A stretch of DNA of 64,000 nucleotides from Congzhengia sp045635085 (GCA_045635085.1 JAZRBM010000004.1:62001-126000); one strand, 5' to 3'; positions 44,748 through 54,287 are shown, numbered from the stretch's first letter. Notes: generated by a model not told the origin, from the sequence alone. Numbers and translations: made by a program.

Positions 44748-45716
44748 ATGAGTAACATTTTTGAACCTGTAACAAAATTTAATTTTAACCCAGCAGATTT
44801 CGTTCCTTTTAAGGACAAGGAAGTTTGCGAAAGAGTAAGAAAGCTCAGTGGCAAAGATCTTGAAAAAAGAGAAGCATGGTGGCATCCTGAGTTTGATGTT
44901 AAGGTTATGATGAACCCGCATCCGGTGCTCATTTCAACACTCTTCACAAGACTTAAGGCAGCATCTGAAGCAGGCAAAACATTTACAATGATTCTGGGAA
45001 ATCCTGAGCCTGATACATATATCCCTCTTGCGCAGCTTATCAACTATTTCAAGGTTGATTGCTCAAAGGTGCATATCTTTGCAGAAGATGAATGGGCAGA
45101 CGAGGATGGCAATATTGCTCCTGAAACATACGAAGCAGGCTTTGTTCATTCAATGCTTAAGTATTTGGTACATCAGATTGATCCTAAACTCAGAATGCCT
45201 CTTGAAAATGTACATTATCCAACAAACAAGAATATCAACGATTATTCAAAGATAATAAACGATATTTCAGAAGGCGGAGCAGATATAATATCAACATCGC
45301 CAGGTTGGGCAGGTCACGTAGCGTTTGTTGACCCTATTCCTGAATTTATGGGAAGCGGAGATATCGAAGAATGGCTCAATCAGCCTGCAAAAATCGTAAC
45401 ACTCCATCCTATGACAATAATGCAGAACTCGCTTCATGGTTGTTTCGGTCAGTCAGGTGATATAGCAAATGTACCTCCTAAGGCAGCAACAATCGGACCT
45501 ATCGATGTAATGCGCGCTAAAGAAAGAATTGAAGTACACGCACTTATGACAAATGGCACATTCTCATCATGGCAGAGAATGACTTCAAGACTTGTAACAC
45601 ACGGACCTGTAACACCTTTAGTACCAAGCTCAATGCTTCAGACAAAGAAGACACAGGTATACATAAGTGATGAAATTGCAGCACCTTTTGAATGTTGGGA
45701 AAAGGTTGGATATTAA
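44748..45716 (+). CDS. NagB-like sugar-phosphate isomerase/deaminase
   Basis: 322 residues with the NagB/RpiA-type fold signature: MILGNPEPDTYIPLAQL near residue 85 and the GHVAFVDP stretch corresponding to GHIAFNEP of glucosamine-6-phosphate deaminase. It is longer and more diverged than NagB, so the substrate may differ. AGAGAGGA precedes the ATG. It closes the operon, before a terminator, and would release the amino group or isomerise a phosphorylated intermediate. Confidence 0.75.
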   Translation: MSNIFEPVTKFNFNPADFVPFKDKEVCERVRKLSGKDLEKREAWWHPEFDVKVMMNPHPVLISTLFTRLKAASEAGKTFTMILGNPEPDTYIPLAQLINYFKVDCSKVHIFAEDEWADEDGNIAPETYEAGFVHSMLKYLVHQIDPKLRMPLENVHYPTNKNINDYSKIINDISEGGADIISTSPGWAGHVAFVDPIPEFMGSGDIEEWLNQPAKIVTLHPMTIMQNSLHGCFGQSGDIANVPPKAATIGPIDVMRAKERIEVHALMTNGTFSSWQRMTSRLVTHGPVTPLVPSSMLQTKKTQVYISDEIAAPFECWEKVGY

Positions 45717-45739
45717 TAATTAAAATATAACTTGATAGA

Positions 45740-45780
45740 AACAAAGCTCTGAAAATAGCGTTTTTAGGGCTTTGTTTTGT
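45740..45780 (+). terminator. Terminator of the aminotransferase operon
   Basis: AACAAAGC/GCTTTGTT with an inner extension CTGAAAA/TTTTTAG, then TTTTG. Confidence 0.75.
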
Positions 45781-45920
45781 GCTTTTTATCCTGATTTAAG
45801 GTCACGATACTAGGATTTTTATCAAGATGAAAAATAAAAAGCACAACAGATTCGGCGATATTTGGTATACTGGAAATTCCTATGATAAAGCAAATATGCC
45901 TTTTAAAATCTTATATAAAT

Positions 45921-45961
45921 AAAAAAAGTCGAAACAAGTCTTGCTTGTTTCGACTTTTTTT
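45921..45961. terminator. Second terminator, before the alcohol dehydrogenase
   Basis: An 18-pair stem (AAAAAAAGTCGAAACAAG with its complement) and a five-base loop. Serves the minus-strand gene beyond it. Confidence 0.9.
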
Positions 45962-45995
45962 TATGGAAAAAGCTAAAAACGTAATGACTGGTTTT

Positions 45996-47177
45996 TTAAA
46001 AATCAACCTCTGTTCCGTAGAACGTGCATTTATAAAGCTTTTCCATCTGCTCGGGTGTGATTTTTCTTGGGTTAGAGCCTGTACATGCATCTGCTACAGC
46101 GTTAGCTGCAATTTCAGGCAGTTTATTTAAGAATTCATCTTCATTAACACCAAATTCTTTAATTGTCTTTGGAATGCCCGTGAGGCGATTAAATTCTTCG
46201 ATTTTAGCAAGGAGTGCCTCAAGCTGTGATTTTTCGGAAATTCCGCCTAAACCAGTGCGGCGGGCAATGTCTGCATATCTTCTCATGGCTTCGGGCTCGT
46301 GAGCGTTATACTTGATAACGTATGGAAGATAGATAGCATTTGCACAACCGTGTGGAATATGGCCTGTTGAAAATGCTGCACCTGTTTTGTGTGCCATTGA
46401 GTGAACTATACCCAAGAGAGCATTTGTAAACGCCTGACCTGCCAGACATTGTGCATAGTGCATCTTTTCTCTTGCTTTTATATCGTTTTTGTATGAGGCA
46501 GGAAGATAATCAAATACCATTTCGATAGCTTTTATAGCTAGTGGGTCTGTGAATGGACTGTTTAATGTTGAAACATAAGCTTCAATAGAGTGAGTTAATG
46601 CATCCATTCCGGTGTAGGCAACTTGTTTTACCGGTAAACCTTCGACTAAATCAGGGTCAACAATTGCGACGTCAGGAGTAATTTCAAAGTCTGCTAAAGG
46701 ATATTTTATACCCTTTGAATAATCTGTAATAACTGAAAAAGCGGTAACCTCTGTAGCTGTACCTGATGTTGAAGGAACGGCACAGAACCTTGCTTTTGTC
46801 CTTAATTTTGGAAAATTAAAAGGAATGCATAGGTCTTCAAATGTTATGTCAGGGTATTCATAAAAAGCCCACATAGCTTTTGCAGCATCTATGGGCGAAC
46901 CGCCGCCGATAGAGATTATCCAGTCCGGCTTAAAGTCTTGCATTGCCTTTGCGCCTTTCATAACTGTTTCGACAGATGGGTCCGGCTCTACACCTTCAAA
47001 AAATGAAACCTTCATACCTGCCTCTTCAAGGTATGCCTGTGCCTTGTCTAAAAAACCGCCTTTTCTCATTGAGCTGCCACCTGATATAATGATGGCTTTT
47101 TTGCCGCTGAGCATTTTTAAGTTTTCCAAAGAACCCTTGCCAAAGTAAAGGTCCCTGGGCAATGTAAATCTTGCCAT
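45996..47177 (-). CDS. Iron-containing alcohol dehydrogenase
   Basis: 393 residues of the Fe-ADH family, distinct from the other copy in this window. The nucleotide loop is SIGGGSPIDAAKAM. Metal-site residues appear in GMDALTHSIEAY and MAHKTGAAF...GHIPHG. AGGAGG precedes the ATG. Monocistronic on the minus strand. Likely aldehyde reduction or alcohol oxidation in fermentation; natural substrate not determinable. Confidence 0.92.
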   Translation of the reverse strand: MARFTLPRDLYFGKGSLENLKMLSGKKAIIISGGSSMRKGGFLDKAQAYLEEAGMKVSFFEGVEPDPSVETVMKGAKAMQDFKPDWIISIGGGSPIDAAKAMWAFYEYPDITFEDLCIPFNFPKLRTKARFCAVPSTSGTATEVTAFSVITDYSKGIKYPLADFEITPDVAIVDPDLVEGLPVKQVAYTGMDALTHSIEAYVSTLNSPFTDPLAIKAIEMVFDYLPASYKNDIKAREKMHYAQCLAGQAFTNALLGIVHSMAHKTGAAFSTGHIPHGCANAIYLPYVIKYNAHEPEAMRRYADIARRTGLGGISEKSQLEALLAKIEEFNRLTGIPKTIKEFGVNEDEFLNKLPEIAANAVADACTGSNPRKITPEQMEKLYKCTFYGTEVDF

Positions 47178-47291
47178 GTTTTATATTCCTCCTGAATAAT
47201 GTTGATGTTAGAATGTTTTTTGTAAATAATATAAATAATATTCTTGATAAAGAAAAGTCACTATGTTATACTTTAAGGTGAGGTGGCAAAG

Positions 47292-47513
47292 ATGACAGAT
47301 GAACTTATAAAAAGGATAAACGAATTAGCAAAAAAATCGCGCGCACAAGAGCTTACCGATGAAGAAAAGCAAGAACAAAAGGCTTTGCGGGAGCAGTATA
47401 TTAAGGAATTTAGACAGGGAATGAAAAATACCTTAAATAGTGTATATATCGTTGATGAACAGGGAAATGAAAACAAATTGAAGAAGAAAAAGGGTGTAAA
47501 TTTTGGAGCCTAG
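47292..47513 (+). CDS. DUF896 (YnzC-like) protein
   Basis: 73 residues: TDELIKRINELAKKSRAQEL, the DUF896 signature of two helices, with a basic tail. I start at ATG 47292 behind GAGGTGG; the GTG at 47283 is within that site. In Bacillus a relative is a small LexA-regulated protein of unknown role. It overlaps the next small gene by 11 bases. Confidence 0.85.
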   Translation: MTDELIKRINELAKKSRAQELTDEEKQEQKALREQYIKEFRQGMKNTLNSVYIVDEQGNENKLKKKKGVNFGA

Positions 47514-47664
47514 AGATTATATTGTAACCGATATTTCAGGCGAATATGCATATATTAAGGATAAAGATGGTAACGAAATATTCATAGCGCTTTATTTTCT
47601 TCCTGAGGGTACAGATATAGGAACAAAGCTGCGATTTGAAAATTTTGAATACACAATTATTTAA
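47503..47664 (+). CDS. Small conserved-type protein, TTG start
   Basis: 53 residues (MEPRDYIVTDISGEYAYI at the start), too short for usual ORF lists. TTG 47503 has AGGGTG six bases upstream and lies inside the end of the DUF896 gene. The pattern (alternating hydrophobic strands, LPEGTDIGTKL, then FENFEYTII) resembles small beta-barrel DUF3006-like proteins of Clostridia. Function unknown. A terminator follows immediately. Confidence 0.7.
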   Translation: MEPRDYIVTDISGEYAYIKDKDGNEIFIALYFLPEGTDIGTKLRFENFEYTII

Positions 47665-47673
47665 AAATAAACT

Positions 47674-47716
47674 AACCAGGGGAAATAAGAAGAAGTGTGG
47701 CCTCTGGTTTTTGTTT
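47674..47716 (+). terminator. Terminator after the DUF896 pair
   Basis: AACCAGGGG pairs with CCTCTGGTT (one G-U) over an 18-base loop, then TTTTGTTT. Confidence 0.75.
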
Positions 47717-48127
47717 AATTTTACCAAGTTGTTCTTTTGGTCAAAATGGATAAATTATATGTATTTTTTTGTGCTATATGTTGTAAAAGATGTGGATTAT
47801 GGGTACGAAAATTAAATTTCTGATTAAAAAAGTTTAGAATATTGTCGACAAAAGGCAGACAATTTAGGTATTTTAGTGAATGTATGTCAATATCTCACCA
47901 AAAAACTTATTAAAATTTATAAAAAAAGTACAAAAAAATTTAAAAAAGGTATTGCATTTTGACTAAAGTATATGTTAAAATAAGATATATTATTAAGACT
48001 ATGGACATTTATGATGTTTTTAGTTTGGGCGCTATGTTAATAAAGATAAACGACTGACGGTTTGGTATTTATAGACATTTCTGGGCGCGGTTATATGTTT
48101 ACTATGTAGTAGAGGAGAGGGTATCTT
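47717..48127 (+). promoter_or_regulatory. Long AT-rich leader of the ABC permease genes
   Basis: 411 bases without a gene. TTGACT at about 47957 with TAAGAT 16 bases on is a plausible promoter, giving a leader of some 130 bases. The segment GGGCGC occurs twice (about 48027 and 48083). No known riboswitch was recognised. It ends in GAGGAGAGGG before a TTG start. Confidence 0.5.
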
Positions 48128-49090
48128 TTGAAAAAGTCAGACACAGTAGTTGTAAGCAGTGCTTATCTACCAAAGAAAAAGACATTTAAAAAGCAGTTCG
48201 TTTCAAGCCTGCCGCTTTTATGTATGATTCTTCCTGGTTTTTTGGCTTTGCTTATATTTAATTACAAACCTATCTATGGTTTGCTAATAGCATTCCAGGA
48301 TTATAAGCCGAGATTGGGTGTATTGGGTAGTCCGCTTGCAGATAATTATGGTATGGAAAACTTCCTGAAATTGTTTGCTAATTACAAGTTTGTACCTGTA
48401 TTATTAAATACAGTTAAATTGAGCTTTTTGCATATAATATGCGGCTTCCCTGCGCCAATTATTTTGGCGTTGTTGCTGAACGAAATCCGTTGTGGCTGGT
48501 TTAAGAAGGTTACCCAGACACTTACATATATGCCAACATTTTTCTCATGGGTTATAATGGGTGGTATTTTTAAGATGATTTTCTCAACAGTAGGTCCTGT
48601 TAATATGCTCATACAGGCATTGGGCGGCTCACCTGTTGGATTCTTTACAAGCAGTACAGCGTTTGTGGTGCTGCTGGTTGTTACACATATATGGAAAACC
48701 GTAGGTTCTGGTGCAATTATTTATATTGCTGCACTTGCCGGTGTTGACGAATCATTATATGAAGCAGCATATATTGACGGAGCAAGTAAATTTAAACAGA
48801 TTATATACATTACACTCCCAAGTATCATGGGTACAATCACAACTGTGTTTATTATGAACATGTCTGGTATTTTAAATGCTGGTTTTGACCAGATATTTAA
48901 CATGTATAATTACTCAGTTTATGATGTTTCAGATATTATTGATACTTACTCTTATACACTTTTAAAAAGAAGTGAATGGGAGTTAGGTACAGCTATAGGC
49001 TTATTCAAATCAGGTGTAGGTTTAATATTCGTACTGTCATCCAACTGGTTTATTAAGAAAATCAGTGACGATGAGTATGGTATTTTATAA
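48128..49090 (+). CDS. ABC transporter permease, LplB type
   Basis: 320 residues with six membrane segments and the inner-membrane EAA loop (EAAYIDGASKFKQI near 217). This is the first permease of a carbohydrate-uptake ABC importer of the LplB/YtcP group, which takes up oligosaccharides such as pectin- or xylan-derived ones. TTG start at 48128 with GAGGAGAGGG seven bases upstream. The second permease follows by 15 bases. Confidence 0.9.
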   Translation: MKKSDTVVVSSAYLPKKKTFKKQFVSSLPLLCMILPGFLALLIFNYKPIYGLLIAFQDYKPRLGVLGSPLADNYGMENFLKLFANYKFVPVLLNTVKLSFLHIICGFPAPIILALLLNEIRCGWFKKVTQTLTYMPTFFSWVIMGGIFKMIFSTVGPVNMLIQALGGSPVGFFTSSTAFVVLLVVTHIWKTVGSGAIIYIAALAGVDESLYEAAYIDGASKFKQIIYITLPSIMGTITTVFIMNMSGILNAGFDQIFNMYNYSVYDVSDIIDTYSYTLLKRSEWELGTAIGLFKSGVGLIFVLSSNWFIKKISDDEYGIL

Positions 49091-49105
49091 GGGGGTGCAA
49101 TATAG

Positions 49106-49993
49106 ATGATACAACGTACTAAGGGAGAAAAGATTTTTAACGTATTTAACTACATCATATTATCTTTGCTCGCGCTTTCAACACTTTATCCGTTTTTGTA
49201 TACATTAACAATTTCGCTGAGTACGATAAAAGCTATAAGCGCACCAGGATATCACCTTTTACCTACATGGGGTGAAGTGACTTTAGTTCCATATCAGCTT
49301 GTTTTTAAAAATCCTGAAATATGGACAGCATACGGATATACAATTTTCAGAACTGTATTTGGTACAGTAGCTGCGGTAATTGTTACATCTTTTTACGGGT
49401 ATGCACTTTCAAGACCTAATCTTGTGTGGAAGAAATTCTTTTCATCTTATCTCATGGTGACAATGTTGTTTACCGGTGGTCAGATTCCAACATTTTTGAA
49501 TATTAAAGAATTGGGACTTTTAAATAACGTATTAGTATACATATTACCACATCTAATAACTGGCTATAATACGATAGTTGCTAAGTCTTTCTTTGTAGGT
49601 ATTCCGGAGGCACTTAACGAGTCAGCTAAAATAGATGGTGCTGGTGAATTTAGAACGTTCTTCCAGATTATAGTACCGCTGTCAAAACCTGTTGTAATGA
49701 CATTGGCATTATGGATAGCCGTAGCACATTGGAATTCTTGGTTTGACTCAATGCTTTACATGACAGATGGTAAGAAAATTGTTGTTCAGCAGTACATTCA
49801 GCGTATTGTTAACGAAGGCAAAGTAAATGAAATTTCTGATTTTGGTAAGAGTGAAAACTTCCAAAATAATTTGACAGAAGAAAACATAAAATCAGCGTCT
49901 ATTATGGTTACGGTTGTTCCAATTTTGATGTTCTATCCTTTTGTTCAGAAATTCTTTATAAAAGGTGTTACACTTGGCGCTGTTAAGGGTTGA
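49106..49993 (+). CDS. ABC transporter permease, LplC/YtcP type
   Basis: 295 residues, six membrane segments, with ESAKIDGAGEF as the EAA loop (near 170). Partner of the preceding permease. No binding lipoprotein or ATPase lies in the window. A shared MsmK-type ATPase is normal for this group, but the missing binding protein is unusual, as it generally follows directly. GGGGGTG precedes the ATG. Confidence 0.9.
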   Translation: MIQRTKGEKIFNVFNYIILSLLALSTLYPFLYTLTISLSTIKAISAPGYHLLPTWGEVTLVPYQLVFKNPEIWTAYGYTIFRTVFGTVAAVIVTSFYGYALSRPNLVWKKFFSSYLMVTMLFTGGQIPTFLNIKELGLLNNVLVYILPHLITGYNTIVAKSFFVGIPEALNESAKIDGAGEFRTFFQIIVPLSKPVVMTLALWIAVAHWNSWFDSMLYMTDGKKIVVQQYIQRIVNEGKVNEISDFGKSENFQNNLTEENIKSASIMVTVVPILMFYPFVQKFFIKGVTLGAVKG

Positions 49994-50026
49994 TCACTTC
50001 TCTGTAGTAAAGTAAATAATCTATAT

Positions 50027-50064
50027 AAAAAGAGCTATACGAAGAAATCGTATAGCTCTTTTAT
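50027..50064 (+). terminator. Terminator after the ABC permeases
   Basis: AAAAGAGCTATACGA pairs perfectly with its complement (50048-50062) around a five-base loop, with TTTT at the end. Confidence 0.9.
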
Positions 50065-50212
50065 ATAATTAAAATAAAAGGTAAAATTTAAATTAATATT
50101 TTCAGATAATCAAACAGGAAGTGGTAGACAAAACAAAAACAAAGTGATATAATTATATGATAAATAAATTTTATAAAAAGCATATTTAAAAACAAACAAG
50201 GAGACTGAAACA

Positions 50213-50845
50213 ATGTTGATAAAGAGGTTTAATGACGAAAAGTGGATATATCCTTTTATTATGAGACATCCAAAAAAAATGAAGGATAATCTGCCATTAA
50301 TAGTTCAGCTTCATGGTGCAGGAGAACGAGGAGATGGTGATAGTGAACTTTCTTTGGTAGAGGTTCATGGTTTTTCACATGTTTTAACTGATGATGTCGA
50401 TAAAGATTGCATTTTGGTACAACCTCAGTGCAAAAAGGGTAGCTTTTGGGCAGCAGATGTACAGTCTATTATACGTTTTATAGAGCAGGTGGCGCAAGAA
50501 TTTCGCGTAGACAGAAAAAGAATTTACCTTTGCGGTATCAGTATGGGTGCGTTTGGCACATGGTATACAGCGATGGCTTGTCCTGAAATGTTTGCAGCAA
50601 TAGCACCCTGTTGTGGCGGCGGAATGCCGTGGAACGCAGGAGTTTTGAATATGCCGATTTGGGCATTTCATGGTGATGACGACACGGTCGTAAATGTAAG
50701 AGAAAGTATCGAAATGGTAGAAAGTGCACGGCTTACTAATGATGATGTCAAGCTCACAATATATGAAGGCGTAGGTCATGATTCATGGACTAAAGCATTT
50801 TCTTCTGAATTGTTAAACTGGATTTTGTCAAAGAAAAAAATATAA
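50213..50845 (+). CDS. Alpha/beta-hydrolase (esterase-like)
   Basis: 210 residues. The catalytic triad is visible: nucleophile S110 in CGISMGA, acid D157 in GDDDTVV, and H189 in GVGHDSW; oxyanion region LHGAGERG. No signal peptide. It resembles cytoplasmic polysaccharide-esterase or dienelactone-hydrolase-type enzymes and could remove acyl or feruloyl groups from imported sugars, which fits the neighbouring transporter. AGGAGACTG precedes the ATG. Confidence 0.87.
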   Translation: MLIKRFNDEKWIYPFIMRHPKKMKDNLPLIVQLHGAGERGDGDSELSLVEVHGFSHVLTDDVDKDCILVQPQCKKGSFWAADVQSIIRFIEQVAQEFRVDRKRIYLCGISMGAFGTWYTAMACPEMFAAIAPCCGGGMPWNAGVLNMPIWAFHGDDDTVVNVRESIEMVESARLTNDDVKLTIYEGVGHDSWTKAFSSELLNWILSKKKI

Positions 50846-50925
50846 TTTTACATATTAATACTAATAAAAAAATATCACATCTATTTTTATTTTCATGTTA
50901 TTTTTGAACAGGAGAGGATTTTAAA

Positions 50926-52305
50926 ATGGCTAAATCAGAAACAAATATGCTGTCTGGCTCTATTGTAAAAGGTCTTGTTTCAATGTCAATTCCAATTATG
51001 ATAATGAATGTTTCACAAATGCTCTTTAGTGTAATAGATATGTCGGTTTTAGGCAACCTTGTTGACGACAGAGCTGTGGGAGCAGCCGGTGCTTGCAGCG
51101 TTTTAATAACATTAATCACAGGACTCTTAATTGGAATTTCAACGGGAGCCAATGTTGTTGTTGCAAGACACATCGGAAGAGGAAACAAATCAGATGCTGA
51201 AAAGGCTATAGGAACAGCAGTTTTGTTTGGGATTGCAGGTGGTTTTGTATTACTTATAATAGGTGTAGTTTTTGCTGAACTTTTCTTAAAGCTTACAAAT
51301 TGCCCCAATGAATTGTTAAAACAGGCAACGCTTTATTTCAAAGTATATTTTTGTGGTGTTCCCTTTATTATGTTATATAATTTTTGTGCATCCATCCTAA
51401 GAGCAAGGTGAGATACAAAAAGACCAATGTACTTTCTTTTGTTTGGTGGAGCTGTAAAGGTAGTATTGAATTTTCTTTTTATAAAGTTGTTTCATACTTC
51501 GGTTGAGGGCGTAGCGATTGCAACAATTATTGCGAATTTAATTGCAGGCGGACTGTCTTTTTACGTATTGTTATGCGGTAAGGGAACGGTAAAATTTCGT
51601 TTTGGAAATTTTAAGATATATTGGACGCAACTAAAAGATATACTCTTTATCGGCATCCCGGCGGGCTTGCAGACTGCTATGTATTCTCTTGCTAATGTTA
51701 TTATAGTATCGGTGGTAAACAGTTACGGAGCTGATGCTACAACAGGAGTTTCGATTGCCAATCAATTTGACGGTATACTTTATCATGTAAGCACGGCAAC
51801 TGCGTTTGCAACAATGCCGTATATTGCACAAAATGTCGGGGCAAAAAATATCAAAAGAGTAAAAAGCGTCGTCTTAAAAGCAGTATTGGTTACGACTTTG
51901 TTTGGTGTAAGTTTAGGCGAGTTATCTGCTATTTTTTCGGGTCAGCTTTCATCCTTGATGTCAGATACTTTAGCGGTAATCGAATATTCTAAGCAAAAGA
52001 TGATTATTGTCTCAAGTACATATTTTATATGCGGTATCAATGAGGTTATGTGTGCAACAATGAGAGGGCTAGGCAAACCCATTATCCCGACTGTTGCTAC
52101 TTTGATATTTATGTGCGCGCTAAGGTTTGTCTGGGTATATTCGATTTATCCGTTATTTCCTGATAATTTAACGTTTTTGTATTTGGTGTGGCCGGTTGGT
52201 TGGATTTTGTCTATTTTAACTATGTTGGCATTTTACGTTCCGACAATTTCTAAAATGGGCAAAAATATTAAAAATTATTCTGAGAAGACTAGTATAAATA
52301 TATAA
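50926..52305 (+). pseudogene. MATE-family efflux transporter interrupted by one in-frame TGA
   Basis: One reading frame of about 460 codons with a TGA at 51409-51411. Both halves are MATE (SMSIPIMIMNVSQMLF at the start; twelve hydrophobic segments in total). The stop replaces a glycine of the usual GDTKRP motif: AR-stop-DTKRPMYF. A single G-to-T change of GGA explains it. The remainder is intact, so this is recent loss, rare recoding, or a sequence error. Confidence 0.85.
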
Positions 52306-52369
52306 ATATCGGAGAATGACATTATAATAAAAGGACTAAAACAAAAGTCTGAGAAAAAGTACAAATATC

Positions 52370-52940
52370 GCATTGAACTACAACATATACTAACCCTGCA
52401 AGTGCATGCAGTGCGATTTTTGCGCATCAAAAGGGAGCAAAGCCTGAAGATATTGAGGTTATGGATAGAGCTATGCAAAATTATGCCTATGTAACGCGCA
52501 AAAAATACAAAAATGCTGATATGAACTATCCCGGTTCAGGAGCTGCAGGTGGTCTGGGATTTGCATTTATGACCTTTCCTGGCGGAAAATTGCAATCGGG
52601 AATAGAACTTGTGCTTTCTAAAATACAGATTGAAAAACATATTAAAGAATCAGATTTGGTAATTACAGGAGAGGGCAGAATAGACAGCCAGACAGTTATG
52701 GGCAAAGCACCTGTTGGAATTGCTAAACTTGTTTAAAAACACAAAAAGGACGTACTGGCGTTTTTCGGATGTGTCACAAAAGATGCCAGAGTATGTAATG
52801 AGCATGGAATTGACGCAATTTTCCCTATTGTGCGTACTGGCTGCAGCATTGAAGAAGCAATGGAAAAGGAAAATGCAATGTCAAATATGTCAGATTGCGC
52901 AGAACAAGTAATCCGCCTTTATATGTTAAATAAAAAATAA
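52370..52940 (+). pseudogene. Glycerate kinase remnant, 5'-truncated with an internal stop
   Basis: The frame from about 52370 reads the C-terminal half of a glycerate kinase: SAIFAHQKGAKPEDIEVMD, GSGAAGGLGFAFM and ITGEGRIDSQT, then VGIAKLV, a TAA at 52734-52736 in place of a lysine, and the rest (FFGCVTKDA to LYMLNKK) in the same frame. The N-terminal half is missing. It lies just after the MATE pseudogene. Confidence 0.82.
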
Positions 52941-52956
52941 AAAGAGGGTGAGACAT

Positions 52957-53244
52957 ATGTACACCATTTATGTAATTTTTAAGACCTTTGAAGGAAAAAG
53001 AGAAGCATTTATAGAAAGAGTAAAAGAAGAAGGAATAGTTGATGCAATTAAAGCGGAAGACGGTTGCATACAATACGACTACTACTATTCCGAAAAGGAT
53101 GCAAATGAAATTCTGTTAATAGAAAAGTGGGAGAGCAAGCATCATCAGGAAATCCATATGATGCAGCCACATATGGAAAGCCTTCGCGAAATAAAGAAAG
53201 ATTATATAATATCTACTGATTTGGGTGAATTTGAGCTTAAGTAG
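52957..53244 (+). CDS. Antibiotic-biosynthesis-monooxygenase-like (ABM fold) protein
   Basis: 95 residues from ATG 52957 (AGAGGGTGAG upstream). A ferredoxin-like dimeric ABM fold, with CIQYDYYYSEKD and the segment LLIEKWESKHHQEIH typical of putative quinol monooxygenases. Role in this organism unknown; many act on quinones or in reactive-carbonyl removal. The downstream epimerase begins 45 bases on. Confidence 0.82.
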   Translation: MYTIYVIFKTFEGKREAFIERVKEEGIVDAIKAEDGCIQYDYYYSEKDANEILLIEKWESKHHQEIHMMQPHMESLREIKKDYIISTDLGEFELK

Positions 53245-53288
53245 GTATGCTATAGTAAAATAATTGTAGTTAGAAAGGTATTTAGAGT

Positions 53289-54287
53289 ATGAAAAAAATA
53301 TTAGTTACAGGAGCTGCCGGATTCATTGGGTTTTTCCTGAGCAAACAATTGCTTAGAGAAGATTTTTTTGTTATAGGCTTTGACAATCTTAATGATTATT
53401 ATGATGTAAGTTTAAAAAACGCAAGACTCAAAATTTTACAAGAATACAAAAATTTTGAGTTCATAAAGGGAGACTTAGCAGACAAAGAGGCTGTTGACTC
53501 GCTTTTTGAAAAATACAAACCGGATATTGTTGTAAATCTTGCTGCTCAAGCCGGTGTACGCTATTCGATAACAAATCCGAAAAGCTACATAGACAGTAAC
53601 ATCATTGGTTTTTATAACATATTAGAGGCGTGTCGACATAATCCGGTTAAGCATCTGGTTTATGCATCAAGCTCATCTGTATATGGCAGTAACGAAAAAA
53701 TCCCGTATTCAACAGACGATAAGGTAGATAATCCGGTATCGTTATATGCTGCAACAAAGAAGTCTAATGAGCTTATGGCACACGCTTATTCAAAACTATA
53801 TAAAATTCCGTCTACTGGACTTAGATTTTTTACTGTTTATGGTCCTATGGGACGACCTGATATGGCATATTTCGGATTTACAAACAAGCTTGTCAACGGT
53901 GAAAAAATACAACTGTTCAACTATGGTGATATGAAACGCGATTTTACATATGTAGATGACATAGTAACGGGCATTGTGAATGTAATGAAAAAACCGGCTG
54001 AAGAAAATGAGTCCGGCGTTCCCTACAAGGTTTACAATATAGGTAATAATAAGCCTGAAACCTTGCTTTATTTTGTTGAAACTTTAGAAAAATGTCTCAT
54101 CAGTGAGGGTATCATTGATAAACCGGCTGAAAAAGAGCTTTTGCCTATGCAGCCTGGTGATGTTTATCAGACATATGCCGATGTTGATGACTTAATTAAA
54201 GATTTTGACTTTAAACCTGACACAAGCCTTCTAGATGGACTTACGCAGTTTGCTAAATGGTACAAAGAATTTTATTTTAAAAGTTGA
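53289..54287 (+). CDS. NAD-dependent epimerase (UDP-glucuronate 4-epimerase-like)
   Basis: 332 residues of the extended short-chain dehydrogenase family. The Rossmann motif GAAGFIG is at the start; SSSSVYG and the YxxxK pair (YAATK) form the active site, with RFFTVYGP after it. The insertion pattern (NLNDYYDVSLKNARL) is that of UDP-glucuronate 4-epimerases. It starts a run with a GHMP kinase (10-base gap) and nucleotidyltransferase, so it should interconvert the nucleotide sugar they make. Confidence 0.87.
   Translation: MKKILVTGAAGFIGFFLSKQLLREDFFVIGFDNLNDYYDVSLKNARLKILQEYKNFEFIKGDLADKEAVDSLFEKYKPDIVVNLAAQAGVRYSITNPKSYIDSNIIGFYNILEACRHNPVKHLVYASSSSVYGSNEKIPYSTDDKVDNPVSLYAATKKSNELMAHAYSKLYKIPSTGLRFFTVYGPMGRPDMAYFGFTNKLVNGEKIQLFNYGDMKRDFTYVDDIVTGIVNVMKKPAEENESGVPYKVYNIGNNKPETLLYFVETLEKCLISEGIIDKPAEKELLPMQPGDVYQTYADVDDLIKDFDFKPDTSLLDGLTQFAKWYKEFYFKS

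Noticed and set aside
45827..45922. A 31-residue open frame between two terminators
   Set aside because: No ribosome-binding site and no recognisable similarity; it runs into the next terminator.
50926..52305. An alternative genetic code with TGA as glycine, suggested by the MATE stop
   Set aside because: TGA ends several intact genes here (yceD, sce7725, the FGGY kinase, the second ABC permease), so the code is standard.
52714..52911. A 65-residue frame within the glycerate kinase remnant
   Set aside because: Another frame holds clear glycerate kinase residues throughout, so this is a shadow.
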